Positions 1 through 9,115 are shown, counted from the stretch's first letter. The stretch: 64,000 nt of DNA from Ruminococcus turbiniformis (GCF_020687545.1 NZ_JAJEQX010000007.1:1-64000); one strand, 5' to 3'. Notes: generated by a model not told the origin, from the letters alone. A program made the numbers and translations.

Positions 1-136
1 GACGAAAGGAAGCCTGGAGACAGGCAGGCAGGCGGACATCATCGCCGTGAAGGGCAACCCGCTCGAAGACGTGTCTGTTTTAAAAGACGTGTACTTCGTT
101 ATGAAAAACGGACATACTTATAAAAATTTGACGTAA
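1..136 (+). CDS. Amidohydrolase family protein, C-terminal fragment
   Basis: Only the last 44 codons lie in the window, in the frame starting at base 2 and ending with TAA at 134-136. The translated tail contains the block ADIIAVKGNPLEDVSVLKDV followed by a V-x-K-N-G turn. This is the C-terminal composite-sheet signature of metal-dependent amidohydrolases (imidazolonepropionase/prolidase-like group): a G-x-AD(I/L)(I/V) strand, then NPLED, then a V..V.K.G ending. The substrate cannot be told from the tail. The gene is followed by a strong hairpin terminator shared with the convergent aminopeptidase gene. Confidence 0.75.
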   Translation, partial: TKGSLETGRQADIIAVKGNPLEDVSVLKDVYFVMKNGHTYKNLT

Positions 137-160
137 TCTAATTTATTGATATCCTTTCCC

Positions 161-200
161 AAAATCCCCGGCGGAACTGTTGCACTCCGCCGGGGATTTT
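161..200. terminator. Bidirectional intrinsic terminator
   Basis: Arms AATCCCCGGCGGA and TCCGCCGGGGATT enclose a short loop and are flanked by A-rich sequence on the left and TTTT on the right. It lies between two convergent genes (amidohydrolase tail on plus, aminopeptidase on minus) and can serve both. Confidence 0.85.
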
Positions 201-240
201 ACCTTTAGGAAATAATTTAACCTTCGGAACAATCATATTT

Positions 241-1515
241 TTAGCAATAAAATTCTTTCGCGGCGCGGATCAGATACCCGGTATCTTCCGCACCGGCAGT
301 CTCATACGGAGAGTGCATAGCGAGCTGGGGCAGACCGATGTCCACTGTGTTGAGGGCGACCTGCGTATTCGAGATATTGCCGAGCGTGGAGCCGCCGGCC
401 ATGTCGGAGCGGTTGGCAAAGGTCTGGACCGGCACGCCTGCGCGGGCGCAGATATCCCGGAACATGGCGGCGGAGACACCGTCTGTGCAGTACTTCTGGT
501 TCGCGTTGAACTTGAGCACAATTCCTCCGTTTAGGCAGGGGCGGTTGGAAGGATCGGCTTTGTCTGCATGGCTCGGGTGAACGGCATGCGCGTTGTCCGC
601 AGAGATCATCAGACTGTCCGCCAGGTGAATCAGGTAATCCTCGCGCGTGCAGTGAAGGCATTCGTGGATACGCGTCAGCGTGTCGTACAGGAAAGTGGAA
701 GCGGCGCCCTGCTTTGTGCCGCTTCCGACTTCTTCATTGTCAAGGACACAATACACACCCATGTACTGTTCTTTCTGCCCCGCGAGGAACCCCTTCAGAG
801 AGGCGAATGCACACTGAAGATCGTCCAGCCGGCTGCAGGAGATAAACTCTTCCGACGCGCCCCAGATGCTCCCTTTCTGCCTGTTGTAGAGGAAAAGGTC
901 GTGTCCGAGGACGTCCGATTCCTTTACGCCGGCTGCTTCGGCTATGGTTTTCATAAAGGTACCCTTTGATTCGCTCATGCCGTAGAGAGGCAGGAGGTCT
1001 TTCTGGGCGTTGTACTTATAGCCGTTGTTCGCCTCCCGGTTCATATGAATGGCAAGGTTCGGGATCAGGACGAGATCACGGTCCACGTTTACCAGGCGGA
1101 TGTCAAAGGTTCCGTCTGCTTTATTTTTGGTGATTACGCGGCCGGCGACAGAGAGCGGCCGGTCAAACCAGGGCGCGCAGAGCATGCCGCCGTAGCGCTC
1201 CACGTTGAGCCGGATGCAGTTCCCGGCGGATTCAAGCTCCGGGTTCTCCTTGATTTTGAAGGTGGGAGAATCGCTGTGGCTGGCGATGATCCGCATGCCG
1301 GACATCTCCTTTTCAGGAACGGAAAACGCGATGATGGATGAGGCGTTTCTCGTCACAAAGCAGGAGCTTCCGGGGGCGATGCTCCATCTCTCATTTTCCC
1401 GGAGTTCAGTAAAACCGTTTTTAAGAAGGATCTTTTTTATATTGTCAATGGCGTGAAAGCACGACGGACTGCTTTCGATAAAGTTTATCAGTTCCGAAGA
1501 TATTTCATGATTCAT
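241..1515 (-). CDS. apeB: M18 family aminopeptidase
   Basis: A 424-aa cytosolic zinc aminopeptidase of family M18 (aspartyl aminopeptidase type), removing N-terminal residues from peptides. Family blocks in order are SHSDSPTFKIKENPE near residue 80, DRPLSVAGR, the DNEEVGS metal/catalytic block, DNAHAVHP, and the C-terminal HSPYETAG block carrying the last metal-binding histidine. Length is full for the family. The start is supported by AAAGGAG about 10 bases upstream on the minus strand. It stands alone, convergent with the amidohydrolase and divergent from the large NACHT gene. Confidence 0.95.
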   Translation of the reverse strand: MNHEISSELINFIESSPSCFHAIDNIKKILLKNGFTELRENERWSIAPGSSCFVTRNASSIIAFSVPEKEMSGMRIIASHSDSPTFKIKENPELESAGNCIRLNVERYGGMLCAPWFDRPLSVAGRVITKNKADGTFDIRLVNVDRDLVLIPNLAIHMNREANNGYKYNAQKDLLPLYGMSESKGTFMKTIAEAAGVKESDVLGHDLFLYNRQKGSIWGASEEFISCSRLDDLQCAFASLKGFLAGQKEQYMGVYCVLDNEEVGSGTKQGAASTFLYDTLTRIHECLHCTREDYLIHLADSLMISADNAHAVHPSHADKADPSNRPCLNGGIVLKFNANQKYCTDGVSAAMFRDICARAGVPVQTFANRSDMAGGSTLGNISNTQVALNTVDIGLPQLAMHSPYETAGAEDTGYLIRAAKEFYC

Positions 1516-1591
1516 AGCTGCTTCAGGCTCCTTTTCTGATATTTCTGATAATCAGCATATAATCAGCGCCAGGTTCTGTCAAGCTTGTCCC

Positions 1592-1619
1592 TTGTACACT
1601 GACGCGATTGTGTTACAAT
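1592..1619 (+). promoter_or_regulatory. Sigma-A-type promoter for the NACHT-WD40 gene
   Basis: TTGTAC (1592-1597) and TACAAT (1614-1619) are separated by 16 bases, with a TG just before the -10 (extended -10). It lies about 65 bases upstream of the 1684 start codon. No other plus-strand gene lies between. A short 27-codon reading frame opens at 1647 and overlaps the large gene; I do not call it. Confidence 0.6.
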
Positions 1620-1683
1620 AGTAAGAAGATCGGGGAAAAGACAACTATGAAACGGAGATTCAGAAAAGAGGAACCGGAATACG

Positions 1684-4600
1684 ATGACAGACAGGAAAGG
1701 AATATCCCGCCACGCAGAGAGCGCTTTTGACGAGAGCCGGGCGGTCCGGATACTCTCGGAAAAGCTGGAAGAGGGGCGCAGGATCAGGACGTTTTTCCGG
1801 GAAAATGACAGGACTCCGAATCACGACGGATTTTTTGAACTTGTCACAGAGGATGGAGTGCCGCGGAAACAGTTTATCGTTCAGATCAAAAAGACCGGGC
1901 GGATGACGCCGGAGAAAAAAGGAAAAAACAAGGGAAAATATGTATACAGGCTGGAGACAGCCTTTCTTTCCTATGTCAAAAACCGGGTGACAGACGCGCC
2001 GGCAGTTTATTTTACAGTGGATATTGATACGGGAAATATATTCTGGGTTTACCTGTCGGAAGCTTTTCTGGACTCCGTGGACTTTGAGGGAAAAAGAAGC
2101 GTTGTGTACGCGTTTTCAGAGCAGGAGATTCTGCGCGACACAGCAGAATTCTGCCGTGCGCTGGAAAAGATTTTGTCTGAGAGAGGAAAGAATACTGTTT
2201 GGGTACCGGACGGCACTGTGTCAGAAGAAGACGCGGCAGAAAGGAACAGACGGCTCCGGAGAGTCCGGGAAGTTCCGGGATATGCCGGAAACGAAATAGA
2301 TCGGGAAATCGTGCCGGCGGCTGCGGATGAAGCAGGCAGAAGGATTACATATACGGAACTGGAAGCGTACATGACGAGCGCCGGGATACGGGCAGTGCAG
2401 ATTCTCGGCGAGGGCGGTACGGGAAAGACGTCTTATCTGCGGTGCTTCGCGGATGAGCTGGAGAAAAGCGGAGCGAGAGTGAGTTATATCCCGCTTGGCG
2501 GAGCGGACGGGGCGGAGCCGGCGAGCCAGACGGAAGCGGTGAACCGGGCGGAAATGACGAACCGGACGAATGCGATGGACCGGCTGATGCAGTTGGACGA
2601 GTTGATGCAGGCGCAGGCGGCCGCACCTTCAGGGACTGGTGTTAGGACTGGTGTCAGATGGGTTCTCCTTGACGGCTTCAACGAGATACGAAGTGATTTC
2701 AGGATGTCTGCGGCCCGGCAGATCGGGCGGCTTCTTGAACAGGAAAATATCAGGATTGTCATTGCGTCACGGCAGAAGATTACCGGAACATACCGTCTTT
2801 ACGGGATTCCGGTTCTGCGAATGCAAAAGCTGAGCAGAGAACAGACAGAACAGTACTTAATCCGCCACGGTTCTGCTCTGCCGGAGAGTTTCGGAGAGCT
2901 GTTGTCTGTTCCCATGATGCTGACCGTCTATGCAGACACGAACAGAGAACTGGCGCTGCACAGAGACAGCCTGTATTTCCGGTTCCATGAGAGAAACGGG
3001 AAAAGAGCATATCTGATTCTGGATTACATGGAAAGTCTGGCGGCGAAATATTTCATGCAGGGCGGCGGGGAGGAACAGAGAGACCTTGCGCTGGCTCTCT
3101 ATACCGGGCACTTTCTTCTTCCGTATATTGCATACAGAATGGAGAGGGAGCGCTGTTTGACTGTGAGCGAGGACGTTATGTACCGGTATGTGGAAGATTT
3201 TCTGGATCTTCAGAGGGAAGAGCGGTTTCGGGAAGAGAAGAGAGGGGAGGCGGACAGTGCTGCTGCACGGTGGTTTGCTCGAAGGGGAATCGGAGATATT
3301 TCCGGCATTGAGGAGCTGACATTTGCGCAGGCAGCAGAATATCTCCGCTCATTTCCGGACGTATTTTCCGGATGGGGACAGTGGGCGTTCGCCCATCAGA
3401 ATTACAGAGATACGCTGGCAGCTTCGTATATTGTCAGCGTGTGTACGGCAGCCTGTGACCGCAGCAAATATCTCAGAAGGCATATCGGATCAGGCCATGG
3501 GGACAGCGATTCCCGGGGCGTTATCCCGGATGTGCTGAATTATGTGATTTCGGAAGAAACGATACAATTTATAGCGGAGCTTCTGGAAGGGAATGAGGAG
3601 ATGTCGGATGCTGTTTTGGATCTGCTCCGGTACCGGCCCGGCGATGAAGTGCGTATTCCGCTGTACAATGTTCTGCAGATAATAAAGTACCGGGATCAGA
3701 ATCTGGCGGGAACGAATTTCCGCGGACTTGATCTGAAAGGGCAGATACTCGGCCCCTTTATCGACAGCCGCGGAAAGCGGGCGGATTTTACAGATGCCGT
3801 GATCTATCCGGAGACGCTGCTTCCCGCGGGCCATAAGAGCCGGGTGTCAAAGGTCTGCCATTCTCCCGACGGGAAGTGCTTCGCGACTGCATCGGAAGAC
3901 GGATGCGTCTGCGTGTGGGAGACGGCAACGTGTCAGTTGCTGAGAAGACTTCAGATGAGCAGAGATGATTTTATGACAGGACTTTTATTTTCTCCGGATT
4001 CGGCCTTCCTGGCCGCTGCGTCTTTCCGGACAGTGGAGGTATGGGATATGGAAGATGAGAGTGTACACCGCATTTTTCCCTGCAATATGGGCGATGATCT
4101 GAGTACGGCTGACCCGGCAGAACGGCTGATTTCCTTTGACGATACGATATCGAATATCTGCTGGCATCCGTACCGAAGACAGATGATATACGGAAGACAC
4201 AGCGGGAAGGTAAATGTGGTCGATGTAAGAAATGGTACGCTTCTGCTGAGTCTTGAACAGGAAGAAGAGGTGTGGGATCGAAGGCGCGGCGGAAGAATGG
4301 ATGTATGTGTATACTCAACGGATGGAAGCCGGATCGCTGCGGGAGGCAGCGACGGATATGTGAGGATATGGGACAGCGGGACAGGAAGACTGCTGCGTTC
4401 GTTTCCCGCCCATGATGTTCCGGAAAAATACGCGGGAATGACGGTGAGGGACCTGCGTTTTACACCGGATCATAAGCTGCTCTCTGCGGGAGAGGATGGA
4501 ACCCTTGCCCTGTGGGATGCCGGGAGCGGGGAGGATACAGGGAGCGGGGATCTTCTGAAGCGTTTCGAGGGACACAGAAAGTGGATTCACAGAATCAGTC

Positions 4601-5742
4601 TGAACGAAGACGGGTCGCTGGCGGCTAGCGCATCGGCGGATCACACGGTGAGAATCTGGAGTCTTAAGGAGGGCAGATGCGTCCATGTGCTCAGAGGGCA
4701 TGAAGAGATCGTGCAGTGGGCGGAGTTTCAGCCCGGAGGGACACTTCTTGCATCGGCGGACTGCGGCGGCGTAATCGGAATATGGGACGCTGTATCGGGA
4801 AAGAATCTTCATATGATACATGCCCACGGAGATATTGTAGGCGGAATCAGTTTCAGTCCGGACGGGACGCGGCTTATGGCAGCGTCTCTGGATGGGGATG
4901 TCTCGGTGTGGAACGCTGATACCGGAGTCAGGATACAGACTCTGAACCGCAGCGGGCGGAAGGTGCGCAGGATGCGGCTCACCGCGGACCAACGGCTGCT
5001 CACCGCCGATACTCCCGAGCACACGGATCGGGTGTGGGATCTGCGGACGGGGAAATGTGTCTGGGAGAAACGGGATGAGATCTGGGAGGATCCGTTCAGC
5101 CCGGACGGAAAGAAAGCGCTGATTTTTACGGAAGAAAAGAGGCTGGAGCTCTGGGATATTATACAGAATATACGGCTCTGGTCAAAACCGTGTGACGAGG
5201 AGATCAGCAGTGTTACATGGGATGGGGGACAGCGGCATGTAACGGCGCTTACAGACGAAAGAAACGTACTGTCTGTTGATATGATGTCCGGTGAAATAAT
5301 CCCTACGCGCAGTTCGGATACGGAGAGTGCGGGATGGCAGACGGACGCAGAATGGCACGCGGGAGATCTCAGAGACATTAAGCGCCTGTATCCGGATGAC
5401 ATAATCTTAGATGTTTCTTCTGACAGAGGGCATACGCTGACAGCGGTTCTGCTCGGAGACGGGGAGATCATTCTGGCTGATCCGGAAAACGGGAAGGAGC
5501 GGAAAAGGCTCCGGATTGGAGACCGGTGTGTGACCGGGATTGAATTCAGCGATGACGGAGAGATCCTTCTTTGCTGCGCGGATCAGATCGTGTACGGCCT
5601 GGAACTGAAAACCGGGCGCTGGAGCATCCTGGCGGATCAGAGATATGAGGAACGGCTGGAGGGATGCGAACTGGTGAACACTGTGTTTGCAGACGGCATG
5701 GAGGAGAAGGATATCCGGCTTTTGAAGCGCTATTCCGTATAA
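1684..5742 (+). CDS. STAND NTPase: nuclease-like domain, NACHT ATPase, WD40 repeats
   Basis: A 1352-aa multidomain protein. Residues 15-165 look like a DUF4365-type PD-(D/E)XK fold: PNHDG (D48) followed by a strand ending Q67-I-K69, the usual D...(E/Q)xK spacing. Residues 242-249 (GEGGTGKT) are a Walker A, and VLLDGFNE at 327-334 is a NACHT-type Walker B with the extra acidic residue. Around 680-700 a short pentapeptide-like LxGTNFRGLDLKG linker leads into about 12 WD40-like blades from residue 716 to the end (repeated SPDG...VRIWD units), enough for two propellers. This order (N-terminal effector, central STAND ATPase, C-terminal repeat sensor) is that of bacterial NLR-like proteins such as Avs and bNACHT, which kill or arrest phage-infected cells. 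An antiphage role is inferred. No signal peptide or membrane segment is present. It has its own promoter and no obvious partner gene. Confidence 0.85.
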   Translation: MTDRKGISRHAESAFDESRAVRILSEKLEEGRRIRTFFRENDRTPNHDGFFELVTEDGVPRKQFIVQIKKTGRMTPEKKGKNKGKYVYRLETAFLSYVKNRVTDAPAVYFTVDIDTGNIFWVYLSEAFLDSVDFEGKRSVVYAFSEQEILRDTAEFCRALEKILSERGKNTVWVPDGTVSEEDAAERNRRLRRVREVPGYAGNEIDREIVPAAADEAGRRITYTELEAYMTSAGIRAVQILGEGGTGKTSYLRCFADELEKSGARVSYIPLGGADGAEPASQTEAVNRAEMTNRTNAMDRLMQLDELMQAQAAAPSGTGVRTGVRWVLLDGFNEIRSDFRMSAARQIGRLLEQENIRIVIASRQKITGTYRLYGIPVLRMQKLSREQTEQYLIRHGSALPESFGELLSVPMMLTVYADTNRELALHRDSLYFRFHERNGKRAYLILDYMESLAAKYFMQGGGEEQRDLALALYTGHFLLPYIAYRMERERCLTVSEDVMYRYVEDFLDLQREERFREEKRGEADSAAARWFARRGIGDISGIEELTFAQAAEYLRSFPDVFSGWGQWAFAHQNYRDTLAASYIVSVCTAACDRSKYLRRHIGSGHGDSDSRGVIPDVLNYVISEETIQFIAELLEGNEEMSDAVLDLLRYRPGDEVRIPLYNVLQIIKYRDQNLAGTNFRGLDLKGQILGPFIDSRGKRADFTDAVIYPETLLPAGHKSRVSKVCHSPDGKCFATASEDGCVCVWETATCQLLRRLQMSRDDFMTGLLFSPDSAFLAAASFRTVEVWDMEDESVHRIFPCNMGDDLSTADPAERLISFDDTISNICWHPYRRQMIYGRHSGKVNVVDVRNGTLLLSLEQEEEVWDRRRGGRMDVCVYSTDGSRIAAGGSDGYVRIWDSGTGRLLRSFPAHDVPEKYAGMTVRDLRFTPDHKLLSAGEDGTLALWDAGSGEDTGSGDLLKRFEGHRKWIHRISLNEDGSLAASASADHTVRIWSLKEGRCVHVLRGHEEIVQWAEFQPGGTLLASADCGGVIGIWDAVSGKNLHMIHAHGDIVGGISFSPDGTRLMAASLDGDVSVWNADTGVRIQTLNRSGRKVRRMRLTADQRLLTADTPEHTDRVWDLRTGKCVWEKRDEIWEDPFSPDGKKALIFTEEKRLELWDIIQNIRLWSKPCDEEISSVTWDGGQRHVTALTDERNVLSVDMMSGEIIPTRSSDTESAGWQTDAEWHAGDLRDIKRLYPDDIILDVSSDRGHTLTAVLLGDGEIILADPENGKERKRLRIGDRCVTGIEFSDDGEILLCCADQIVYGLELKTGRWSILADQRYEERLEGCELVNTVFADGMEEKDIRLLKRYSV

Positions 5743-5842
5743 AACGCGCGCATGATATATCGGTTAGCGCCGGCGGACCGGGAATGAGCGTATTCCCCCG
5801 TATGCTGACGCCATGGAGAATTTTGAGACGGGAGATGGGAAA

Positions 5843-6517
5843 ATGAGAATTCTGATTGCGGAGGATGAAAAAGATTTGAACCGGATTCTCGCCTCCAGAC
5901 TGGAGGCGGAACACTACAGCGTGGACGCTTGCTTCAATGGGAAGGAAGCGCTGGAATATCTGGCGAGCGCCGAGTATGACGCTGTTGTGCTGGATATTAT
6001 GATGCCGGGCGCGGACGGCCTGACTGTGCTGAAAAAGATGCGTGACAGAAACGACGGGACACCGGTGATTCTTCTCACTGCAAAGGACAGCGTGGAGGAC
6101 CGGGTCAGAGGACTTGACGCCGGAGCCAACGATTATCTTGTGAAGCCGTTTGCCTTCGAGGAGCTGCTGGCGCGGATCAGGGTGCTCCTGCGAAAGCCCG
6201 CCGAGACGCCGAAGACGTGCTACCGGGTAGGGGATCTGGAAGTGCATATGGATACACATCAGGTTGTGCGGGGAGGAAAGGAGATCCGTCTCTCGGGAAA
6301 AGAGTTTGCTCTTCTGCGGTATATGGTTCAGAACGAGGGAATCGTGCTCTCGAGAGACCGGCTGGAGGAACACCTGTGGAATTTTGATTATGCAGGCGGT
6401 TCCAATGTGATCGATGTCTATATCCGGTATCTGCGCAAAAAGATCGACGAAGGGCACGAGACGAAGCTGATTCATACAGTGCGCGGAACGGGATATGTAT
6501 TGAAGGTGGAAAAATGA
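5843..6517 (+). CDS. OmpR-family response regulator
   Basis: A 224-aa transcription factor: receiver domain with the acidic pocket EDE near the N-terminus, phosphoacceptor D51 in VVLDIMMP, the KPF switch lysine, then an OmpR/PhoB winged helix (residues ~125-222, ending VRGTGYVL). The ATG at 5843 is preferred over one 30 bases upstream because GGGAG at 5830-5834 sits 8 bases before it and the protein then begins MRILIAEDE as in the family. It overlaps the kinase gene by ATGA. The likely targets are the two PepSY lipoprotein genes downstream, whose promoters share a tandem 11-mer. Confidence 0.95.
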   Translation: MRILIAEDEKDLNRILASRLEAEHYSVDACFNGKEALEYLASAEYDAVVLDIMMPGADGLTVLKKMRDRNDGTPVILLTAKDSVEDRVRGLDAGANDYLVKPFAFEELLARIRVLLRKPAETPKTCYRVGDLEVHMDTHQVVRGGKEIRLSGKEFALLRYMVQNEGIVLSRDRLEEHLWNFDYAGGSNVIDVYIRYLRKKIDEGHETKLIHTVRGTGYVLKVEK

Positions 6518-8031
6518 GACGGATTTCTCTGAAGCTGAAACTTACTTTAATGTATACATTTTTCATGCTGCTTCTGACATGTGCGGCACTGGCGATTCTG
6601 TTTTCGCTGAGCAGCAGGGAGGTGCTGACTTCCACACAGGCAAAACTGGAGCGGCGTGTACAGGAGAGTGTGGAAGATATCTCGGTCCGGAGCGAAGCGC
6701 TGAGAGTGGATTCGGATTTCTACTCGGTTGCAGGCGACGTGTATCTGTCTCTGTACGACACCAACATGTATTTCCTCTACGGGCGGCTGCCTCACGGGTT
6801 TTCTCAGCAGCCGGAATTCTCCGACGGTGAGATGAGGACGATACGGGACGGAAATAGAGAGTGGTATGTGTACGACATGGCCGTTGCTGTTTCGGATACA
6901 CAGACAGTGTATGTCCGCGGCGTGACATCCATCACTGACGCGGAGGAGAGTTTCGCCGTGACGGTCCGCTTCGCGCTGATACTGCTTCCCGTAATGGTGC
7001 TGGCAATCGCATTTATCGGCTACCGGTTTACGAGGAGAACGCTGCTTCCGGTGAGAAAGATCACCCGGACAGTACGGGAAATTCGCGCGGACGCAGATCT
7101 TTCCCGCCGGATCGGTATAACAGAGGGGGATGAAAAAGAGCGGGATGAGATCTATGTTCTTGCGGCGACGTTTGACGATATGCTCTCAGAACTGGAGGAG
7201 GTATTCCGCAGAGAGCAGCAGTTCACATCCGATGCTTCCCATGAACTGAGAACACCGGTCAGCGTCATACTTGCGCAGTGCGGCATGCTGCTTTCCGATG
7301 ACACGCTGACGAAAGATCAGAGAGAACAGATCGGCCTGATTGAGAGAAAGGCGAAGGGAATGTCGGATATGATTTCCCAGCTTCTCTTCCTGTCGAGAGC
7401 GGATCAGGGCAGACAGCCCATCCACAGGGAATGGCTGAATATAAGTGAGCTTACGGAGATGACGGCTGAGGAACAGCAGATTCTTGCAGATGCGGATGGA
7501 CGCGGAATCCGTGTGAAGACGAAGATCAGCCCGGAGCTTTATGCAAAAGTAGACGAGACGCTTTACATACGCCTGCTTGTCAATCTTCTCTCCAATGCAG
7601 TGCGGTACAGCCGGGACGGAGGTATTGTGGAAGTGGAACTGTATGCAGAACCGGCATTTGCCGGGGAGAACGGCGATGCAGAAGAGCGGAGAAGCGGCGA
7701 TGCTGACGGAGCGGGAAACGGCAGCGGGGACGTCCGGAGGGCCGGCGATGTGAAACAGGCGGATGTTGTGTGCGGAAGCGTGACGGATCACGGAACCGGA
7801 ATGTCAGAAGAGACGCTGCTGCATATATGGGAGCGGTTTTACCGGGCGGATTCATCCCGCACGGACAGCGGCCACTCCGGACTGGGACTCTCCATGGTAC
7901 GATGGATTGTGAGAGCGCACGGAGGAAGTGTCACTGCAGAGAGCAGGGAGGGTGAGGGCAGCAGGTTTGTCTTCAGACTCCCTGTGGATGGAGGCGAATC
8001 CGGCGAAAATGAAAAAAATGAGAATTTCTAA
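6514..8031 (+). CDS. Sensor histidine kinase
   Basis: A 505-aa membrane kinase. Membrane helices lie at about residues 12-32 and 152-173, with a ~120-residue extracellular sensor between them, then HAMP (RRTLLPVRKI...), the H-box SHELRTPVSV with H243, the N-box LLSNAVRYS and the G2 box GLGLSMV. Between the N-box and the G1 box there is an unusual low-complexity insert rich in Gly, Asp, Ala and Glu (around residues 385-425), and the G1 box reads TDHGTGM. The gene overlaps the response regulator and its stop codon lies inside the putative operator of the next gene. Confidence 0.95.
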   Translation: MRRISLKLKLTLMYTFFMLLLTCAALAILFSLSSREVLTSTQAKLERRVQESVEDISVRSEALRVDSDFYSVAGDVYLSLYDTNMYFLYGRLPHGFSQQPEFSDGEMRTIRDGNREWYVYDMAVAVSDTQTVYVRGVTSITDAEESFAVTVRFALILLPVMVLAIAFIGYRFTRRTLLPVRKITRTVREIRADADLSRRIGITEGDEKERDEIYVLAATFDDMLSELEEVFRREQQFTSDASHELRTPVSVILAQCGMLLSDDTLTKDQREQIGLIERKAKGMSDMISQLLFLSRADQGRQPIHREWLNISELTEMTAEEQQILADADGRGIRVKTKISPELYAKVDETLYIRLLVNLLSNAVRYSRDGGIVEVELYAEPAFAGENGDAEERRSGDADGAGNGSGDVRRAGDVKQADVVCGSVTDHGTGMSEETLLHIWERFYRADSSRTDSGHSGLGLSMVRWIVRAHGGSVTAESREGEGSRFVFRLPVDGGESGENEKNENF

Positions 8032-8059
8032 TGTTTTTTTAATCTTCCAGGGGTATAGT
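8027..8059 (+). promoter_or_regulatory. Response-regulator-type operator and promoter of the first PepSY gene
   Basis: A degenerate 11-mer TCTAATGTTTT (8027-8037) is followed directly by TTTAATCTTCC (8038-8048), five bases, then TATAGT (8054-8059) as -10. No -35 consensus is present, as expected for an activator-dependent promoter. The second PepSY gene has the same layout with two perfect copies. Confidence 0.6.
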
Positions 8060-8117
8060 CATATCATCGAAAGAAAAACAATAATATAAATGACAGAAAA
8101 CGAAGGGAGAAAAGACA

Positions 8118-8729
8118 ATGAAAAAATTAGCAGTTGCAGCAGTGATTACGGTTATGGCAGTTGGAGCATTTACAGGGTGCTCGGGAAGCGGAGCGGATAT
8201 CGGAAGAGACGCGGCGCTTGAGGCGGCATTAAACGACGCGGGCGTAAGTGAGTCCGATACATCGAGACTCAAAGTGTCCGAGGACAGTGATGACGGAAGA
8301 AAAATTTATGAGATCAGTTTCGACGCGAATCAGACAGAGTATGACTACGAAATACAGGCATCGGACGGCTCGATCCTAAGTGCTGAGACAGAGCAGATTC
8401 AGAATGCCGGAACGGCTGATAACGGAACACAGAACAGCGCGGACCAGGGACAGACGACAGCACAGGACAGCTCTCAGGCAGACAGCGGAACTTCTCAGAG
8501 CCAGCAGAATTCCCAGACAGCAGAGCCGGCCGTGAGTATTGACGAGGCAACCCGGATTGCCCTTGATAGAGTGGAAGGCGCGGCAGAGAGTGATATCAGA
8601 ATCGAGCTTGACCGGGATGACGGCAGGATGATGTATGAAGGAGATATCATCTATAACCAGATAGAGTATGACTTTAAGATCGATGCAAATACAGGCGAGG
8701 TTGTCGAATGGAGCGAAGAGCGGGCATAA
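8118..8729 (+). CDS. PepSY-domain lipoprotein
   Basis: A 203-aa exported lipoprotein. The signal peptide ends in a lipobox with C21 (GAFTGC). Two PepSY-type modules follow, at about residues 30-95 and 138-203, the second ending YNQIEYDFKIDANTGEVVEW, separated by a Gln/Ser/Asp-rich linker. PepSY domains are found in protease inhibitors and in modulators of surface signalling; the precise role here is unknown. It starts after GAAGGGAG. It is paralogous to the gene at 9210 and lies directly downstream of the two-component system, so it is probably a target and possibly a feedback partner of the sensor. Confidence 0.85.
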   Translation: MKKLAVAAVITVMAVGAFTGCSGSGADIGRDAALEAALNDAGVSESDTSRLKVSEDSDDGRKIYEISFDANQTEYDYEIQASDGSILSAETEQIQNAGTADNGTQNSADQGQTTAQDSSQADSGTSQSQQNSQTAEPAVSIDEATRIALDRVEGAAESDIRIELDRDDGRMMYEGDIIYNQIEYDFKIDANTGEVVEWSEERA

Positions 8730-8740
8730 AGCCCGCTCTT
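8716..8740 (+). terminator. Hairpin over the stop codon of the PepSY gene
   Basis: AAGAGCGGGC and GCCCGCTCTT form a perfect 10-bp stem around the TAA stop. It is followed by A residues rather than T, so on the plus strand it may stabilise the 3' end rather than terminate by itself. Confidence 0.45.
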
Positions 8741-8803
8741 AAAAAGCGATGGGAGAACACGGTCAAAATGATCAAAAAGCAGTCAAAAAGCAGTAAGTTC
8801 TGT

Positions 8804-8832
8804 TTGACTCGGAACACTTTTTGAGGTATAAT
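8804..8832 (+). promoter_or_regulatory. Promoter of tRNA-Cys
   Basis: TTGACT (8804-8809), a 17-base spacer and a perfect TATAAT (8827-8832) lie 18 bases before the tRNA 5' end. Confidence 0.9.
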
Positions 8833-8850
8833 ACAAAAGATACAAGTGAT

Positions 8851-8922
8851 GGCGCAGTAGCCAAGTGGTAAGGCGTGGGTCTGCAACACCCTGATGCACG
8901 AGTTCAAATCTCGTCTGCGCCT
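8851..8922 (+). tRNA. tRNA-Cys (anticodon GCA)
   Basis: The acceptor arms GGCGCAG and CTGCGCC pair. The D arm GCCAAGTGGTAAGGC, the anticodon loop CTGCAAC with anticodon GCA, and the T arm ACGAG-TTCAAAT-CTCGT are all present. The T-T opposition at the top of the anticodon stem recalls clostridial tRNA-Cys as I remember it. The 3' CCA is not encoded (TCTT follows). It has its own strong promoter and a terminator just downstream. Confidence 0.95.
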
Positions 8923-8925
8923 CTT

Positions 8926-8961
8926 AACCCCTGGAAAATGAATGTTTTCCAGGGGTTTTTG
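8926..8961 (+). terminator. Intrinsic terminator of tRNA-Cys
   Basis: CCCCTGGAAAA and TTTTCCAGGGG arms with a short loop are followed by TTTTT. Confidence 0.9.
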
Positions 8962-9115
8962 TATATATTAGGCTTTAGCCTGTTTCAAACAAATCCGCAG
9001 TATGCCGGTAAGGAAGAACATTTGCAAGCTATTGAGAATCATTTGAAGGGCCGGGTGCGCAAGCTGCTGGCAATTAACAAAAAAGCTTGCAAACCCCGCA
9101 AATTCGTTGTCATTT
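8962..9115. other. Gene-poor gap beside tRNA-Cys with a protein-like fragment
   Basis: No complete gene is seen between the tRNA terminator and the operator at 9116. The plus-strand frame ending at 9120 keeps a basic, protein-like stretch (for example KGRVRKLLAINKKACK) that has neither a start nor a ribosome site of its own. It could be a decayed remnant of an element that once used the tRNA 3' end as a target, but no family was recognised. Confidence 0.3.

Noticed and set aside
1647-1730. A 27-codon frame overlapping the start of the NACHT gene
   Set aside because: Very basic, no recognisable motif, overlaps the large gene in another frame; translation cannot be supported.
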